From: Candidatus Berkelbacteria bacterium
GTDB taxonomy: Bacteria; Patescibacteriota; UBA1384; 2-12-FULL-50-11
Direction of reading: 5' to 3'
Length of the DNA: 44,109 nt
Assembly: GCA_024654065.1 (NCBI GenBank)
Contig: JANLIQ010000076.1
Location: 1 to 44,109 of the forward strand
Each line of letters begins with the position of its first letter. The first letter of the stretch is position 1. Shown piece by piece: positions 40,975 to 44,109 of the stretch. Made by a program: the position numbers and the translations under genes. The notes under the pieces are model-generated. The model had not been told where the DNA came from. It ran no database searches and saw nothing but the letters and a program-made list of their open reading frames with translations.

Positions 40975-41178
40975 CTAACGAGCCTTACGCAACATTGGGA
41001 GACCTGTGCGAGCGTTCTCCATTACTTCGTAGCCGGCTGGAATTGCATCAAGGGCGCCCGGTCGGACGTCTTGAGCGAAGAAATAGATGGTCTGTTGGCG
41101 ACCGCCACGCAGGGTAACATCTCGGGAGTGTAGGTAGTAAGTCTTACCAGACTTTGCTGATACTTTGCTAAATGCCAT
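40975..41178 (-). CDS. Conserved small protein of unknown function (67 aa)
   Basis: MAFSKVSAKSGKTYYLHSRDVTLRGGRQQTIYFFAQDVRPGALDAIPAGYEVMENARTGLPMLRKAR. The ATG at 41178 is preceded by AGGAGGTGAGAAGC. Confidence 0.85.
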   Translation of the reverse strand: MAFSKVSAKSGKTYYLHSRDVTLRGGRQQTIYFFAQDVRPGALDAIPAGYEVMENARTGLPMLRKAR

Positions 41179-41324
41179 GCTTCTCACCTCCTTCCCTAAA
41201 GTTTTTTATTTTTAACTTGTGATACAGCAAACCAGTACCGTACCTGATATACATTACTAAAGACCTGATACGAACCTGTCAAGAGGAAAGAGAGTTTTGC
41301 AGGTTCAATTACCTGATATTTTGT

Positions 41325-41376
41325 ATAAAAAACTCGAGGTGGCTATTCTGCTACGTTAGCTAAAACGGCCACCTCG
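41325..41376 (-). terminator. Rho-independent terminator of the small Zn-motif gene
   Basis: Minus strand CGAGGTGGC...GCCACCTCG-AGTTTTTTATAC. Confidence 0.75.
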
Positions 41377-41380
41377 GAGA

Positions 41381-41599
41381 TCATGTTACCTCGGGTGTCT
41401 GAATGCTGATGGGGGCTCTACCAACCCCCTTGCATGTTGATCCAGATTTGTCTAGGTGGTCTCGTAACATATAACGTGACTCCGGAACAAAAGAGTCAGC
41501 TAGTCCCTTTCTGTAACCTAACGGATCGAGATCTAGCCCGATCCCCTTCTGGTGACAGACAGGACAGACCCCTAATAAGACGGGGATTTCGATACTCAT
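41381..41599 (-). CDS. Small putative Zn-binding protein (72 aa)
   Basis: GVCPVCHQKG...RDHLDKSGSTCKG gives CxxC...H...C. AGGAGGTTGTAACTGAAA before the ATG. Confidence 0.7.
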   Translation of the reverse strand: MSIEIPVLLGVCPVCHQKGIGLDLDPLGYRKGLADSFVPESRYMLRDHLDKSGSTCKGVGRAPISIQTPEVT

Positions 41600-41696
41600 T
41601 TTCAGTTACAACCTCCTGGGTTATGGCTTGATTGTATTAGCTAAGTTGGGTAAGTCAAGGGAAATACTGGTAATTTTCAGGTAGAATTGCAGAGTC

Positions 41697-43688
41697 ATGA
41701 AATTTGAATTGGCAACCGATATGAAACCAGCCGGCGATCAGCCGAAGGCGATTGAGGCGCTGGTTAAAGGAATCAACAAAGGCCTGAAGCATCAGGTGCT
41801 TTTAGGTGTGACCGGATCTGGTAAAACCTTCACCGCTGCTAACGTCATCGCTCAAGTTCAAAAACCTACCCTTTTTATAGCTCACAACAAAACGCTGGCC
41901 GCCCAGCTCACTAGCGAGTTTCGTCACTTTTTTCCAAAAAACGCTGTTGAGTATTTTGTCTCTTATTACGATTACTACCAACCAGAGGCATATATGCCCA
42001 ATTCAGATACATATATTGAAAAAGAAGCTCAGATTAATGATGAAATAGATCGGTTACGTCATGCCGCAACACAGGCGCTTTTAAGTCGAAAAGATGTTAT
42101 TATCGTTGCTTCTGTTTCCTGTATCTACGGTCTAGGTTCGGCAGAAGAGTATCAGAAAGCAACATTAGTTTTAACTAAAGGGGATAAAGCTGATCGTGAA
42201 GCAATTATAGATAAGCTTGTTTTTCTACAGTACCAACGCAACGATGTTGAGTTAGCTCGTGGTGATTTCCGTGCTCGTGGCGAAATTATCGAAGTGATGC
42301 CATCTAACGCCACTACACTAGTTCGGATTAAACTTGACGGAGATACTATTGCAGATATTCAGGAAATCGATCACGTAACAGGGACGATTACGGCAACCCC
42401 AAGGTTTGTGGTTATTTACCCTTCTCGCCATTTCGTTACCCCTCCAGAAAAAATTGAAGGAGCCCTTTCTTCAATCGAGACCGAACTTAAAGATCGACTT
42501 AAAGTGCTGGAAAAAGAAAATAAAGGTATAGAAGCAGATCGTTTAGCTCGTCGCACTCTTTATGATATGGAGATGATTCGCGAGGTCGGTTACTGCAACG
42601 GAATAGAGAACTACTCCCGACATTTTGATGGTAGGGCTCCAGGCGAGACTCCAAACACTTTAATGGATTACTTTCCTAAAGATTTTTTAACAATTATTGA
42701 TGAGTCACACGTTACTGTTCCCCAAATCGGTGGAATGTTTAATGGAGATAGGGCTCGTAAAGAAGTCTTGGTAGATTACGGGTTCCGTCTTCCGTCTGCC
42801 AAGGACAACCGTCCATTGAGATTCCCTGAATTTGAACAAAAAGTTGGTCAAACCATTTACACTTCCGCCACACCAGGATCCTATGAACTTGAAAGAACAG
42901 AGCAAACCGTGGAACAGATTATTCGTCCAACTGGTTTGGTTGACCCTGAAATAATTATTCGACCGCTAGATAACCAAGTTGGTGACCTAATGGAGCGAGC
43001 AAAAGAACGTGTTAAACGTGAGGAGAGAGTGCTCGTAACGACCTTGACCAAGAAAATGGCTGAAGATTTAACAGATTATTTCACTGAACAAGGTATCCGG
43101 GTTCGTTATCTGCATTCTGGTATTGAGACTCTAGAACGTATCGAAATACTGCGTGAATTACGTAAGGGTACTTTCGATGTATTGGTTGGGGTTAACCTTC
43201 TGCGAGAAGGCCTGGATCTACCAGAGGTATCGCTTGTGGGAATATTGGATGCTGACAAAGAAGGATTTCTCCGTTCTGACAGATCACTAATCCAAACAAT
43301 TGGTCGTGCCGCCCGAAACGTTCAAGGCCAGGTAATTCTTTATGCGGATAATATTACTGGGAGTTTAAAACGAGCAATCGACGAAACTGATCGGCGCCGA
43401 GCTATTCAGGAAGAGCACAATAAGAAACATCACATTACCCCAACGACAATTTCTAAAGAAATAACCTCAATAGTTGAGCAGGAGCTCTCTGAATCTGTAG
43501 GTTTAGATAAAATTGAAACCCAGTTAGCTAAGTCTAATATTGAATCCCTTATTAAAGCCAAGGAGCGAAGTATGAAGTTAGCCGCCCAAGAATTGCAATT
43601 TGAACTGGCTGCGATACTGCGCGACGAGGTGATAAAGTTGAAGAAAATGCAGAAAGAGAAGGCAGGTTTTGTCGACATAAAAGACTAG
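41697..43688 (+). CDS. uvrB: UvrABC system protein B
   Basis: [71 protein letters not shown]. Confidence 0.99.
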   Translation: MKFELATDMKPAGDQPKAIEALVKGINKGLKHQVLLGVTGSGKTFTAANVIAQVQKPTLFIAHNKTLAAQLTSEFRHFFPKNAVEYFVSYYDYYQPEAYMPNSDTYIEKEAQINDEIDRLRHAATQALLSRKDVIIVASVSCIYGLGSAEEYQKATLVLTKGDKADREAIIDKLVFLQYQRNDVELARGDFRARGEIIEVMPSNATTLVRIKLDGDTIADIQEIDHVTGTITATPRFVVIYPSRHFVTPPEKIEGALSSIETELKDRLKVLEKENKGIEADRLARRTLYDMEMIREVGYCNGIENYSRHFDGRAPGETPNTLMDYFPKDFLTIIDESHVTVPQIGGMFNGDRARKEVLVDYGFRLPSAKDNRPLRFPEFEQKVGQTIYTSATPGSYELERTEQTVEQIIRPTGLVDPEIIIRPLDNQVGDLMERAKERVKREERVLVTTLTKKMAEDLTDYFTEQGIRVRYLHSGIETLERIEILRELRKGTFDVLVGVNLLREGLDLPEVSLVGILDADKEGFLRSDRSLIQTIGRAARNVQGQVILYADNITGSLKRAIDETDRRRAIQEEHNKKHHITPTTISKEITSIVEQELSESVGLDKIETQLAKSNIESLIKAKERSMKLAAQELQFELAAILRDEVIKLKKMQKEKAGFVDIKD

Positions 43689-43716
43689 GGACTCCCTTTT
43701 CATGGGGAGTCCCTTC
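43688..43716 (+). terminator. Rho-independent terminator of uvrB
   Basis: GGGACTCCC-TTTTCATG-GGGAGTCCC followed by TTCT. Overlaps the 3' end of the convergent 86-aa ORF. Confidence 0.7.
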
Positions 43717-43960
43717 TGAGGGTGTCGGCAAGGTGTTGCCGCAACCTCTGGTCGAGAGAAGGGCACAAAGACTCGTGCCCTTGAGTCACTAGATGAGCCC
43801 CGAGGCGCTTAAGCTCATCTCTTTCGGCGGTTTCGAGTCGAGAGTAGATCTCGATTGCCTTTTGACAGGTGATCGGTTCTGCTTCGAGCGTGACAAGATA
43901 CTGCCGAGCGGTTTGGCGACGGACAATCTGCACCTCGCGTCGGCTACCGGGCCTAAACAC
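43700..43960 (-). CDS. Hypothetical protein (86 aa), GTG start, leaderless predicted
   Basis: Promoter TTGATT-N17-TATCAT immediately upstream, with the TSS falling at about the GTG. Confidence 0.6.
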   Translation of the reverse strand: MFRPGSRREVQIVRRQTARQYLVTLEAEPITCQKAIEIYSRLETAERDELKRLGAHLVTQGHESLCPSLDQRLRQHLADTLRRDSP

Positions 43961-43967
43961 GCCTAGT

Positions 43968-43996
43968 ATGATACCCTAATCGAATCAATTAATCAA
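43968..43996 (-). promoter_or_regulatory. Promoter TTGATT-N17-TATCAT
   Basis: Minus-strand hexamers at 43991-43996 and 43968-43973. Confidence 0.65.
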
Positions 43997-44075
43997 GAGT
44001 TTAGAGCTCGAGGTAGATTCTAGAGTCATCGAAACACTTCGGCTAATATAAGCCGACTAGAAGGTGTGGAGATGC

Positions 44076-44109
44076 ATGACAAGACTGACGTATTATGAAC
44101 GAGAGATTA
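44076..44109 (+). CDS. Start of a truncated ORF (MTRLTYYEREI...), possibly an HTH/IS30-like DNA-binding protein
   Basis: GTGTGGAGATGC SD-like sequence before the ATG; open to the window end. The family guess rests on 11 residues only. Confidence 0.3.
   Translation, partial: MTRLTYYEREI

Overview
The window is a gene-dense bacterial segment with a reduced, Patescibacteria/CPR-like character; that lineage is an inference from gene content, not a computed placement. Most genes lie on the minus strand. The housekeeping backbone, read right to left, is: undecaprenyl-phosphate sugar transferase and GT4 glycosyltransferase; gyrB-gyrA-infB, with an HNH-type intein in gyrA; a YbbR/CdaR-like gene; obgE; rpoB-rpoC-rpsL-rpsG-fusA; and tuf-rpsJ. 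uvrB is on the plus strand. Accessory content includes: (i) a 1499-aa protein with an N-terminal M48-type metalloprotease (HEGQH) and a C-terminal ABC1/UbiB-like atypical kinase (HSDVHPGNF); (ii) a protein that looks like a CdaA-type membrane anchor joined directly to YbbR repeats, with no diadenylate cyclase domain; (iii) a duplicated two-gene module (small single-TM protein plus exported beta-rich protein) whose large proteins share a C-terminal domain ending in ELL(K/R)IVFxTSS; (iv) a PemK/MazF-like toxin gene whose 3' end is overlapped by a convergent, complete-looking sRNA unit (promoter, tetraloop hairpins, U-tract terminator); (v) several orphan genes and structured intergenic units with near-consensus sigma70-type promoters. 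Two of the orphan genes share an almost identical ~28-nt 5'UTR, and several promoters predict leaderless mRNAs. No tRNA, rRNA, CRISPR array or complete mobile element was found.
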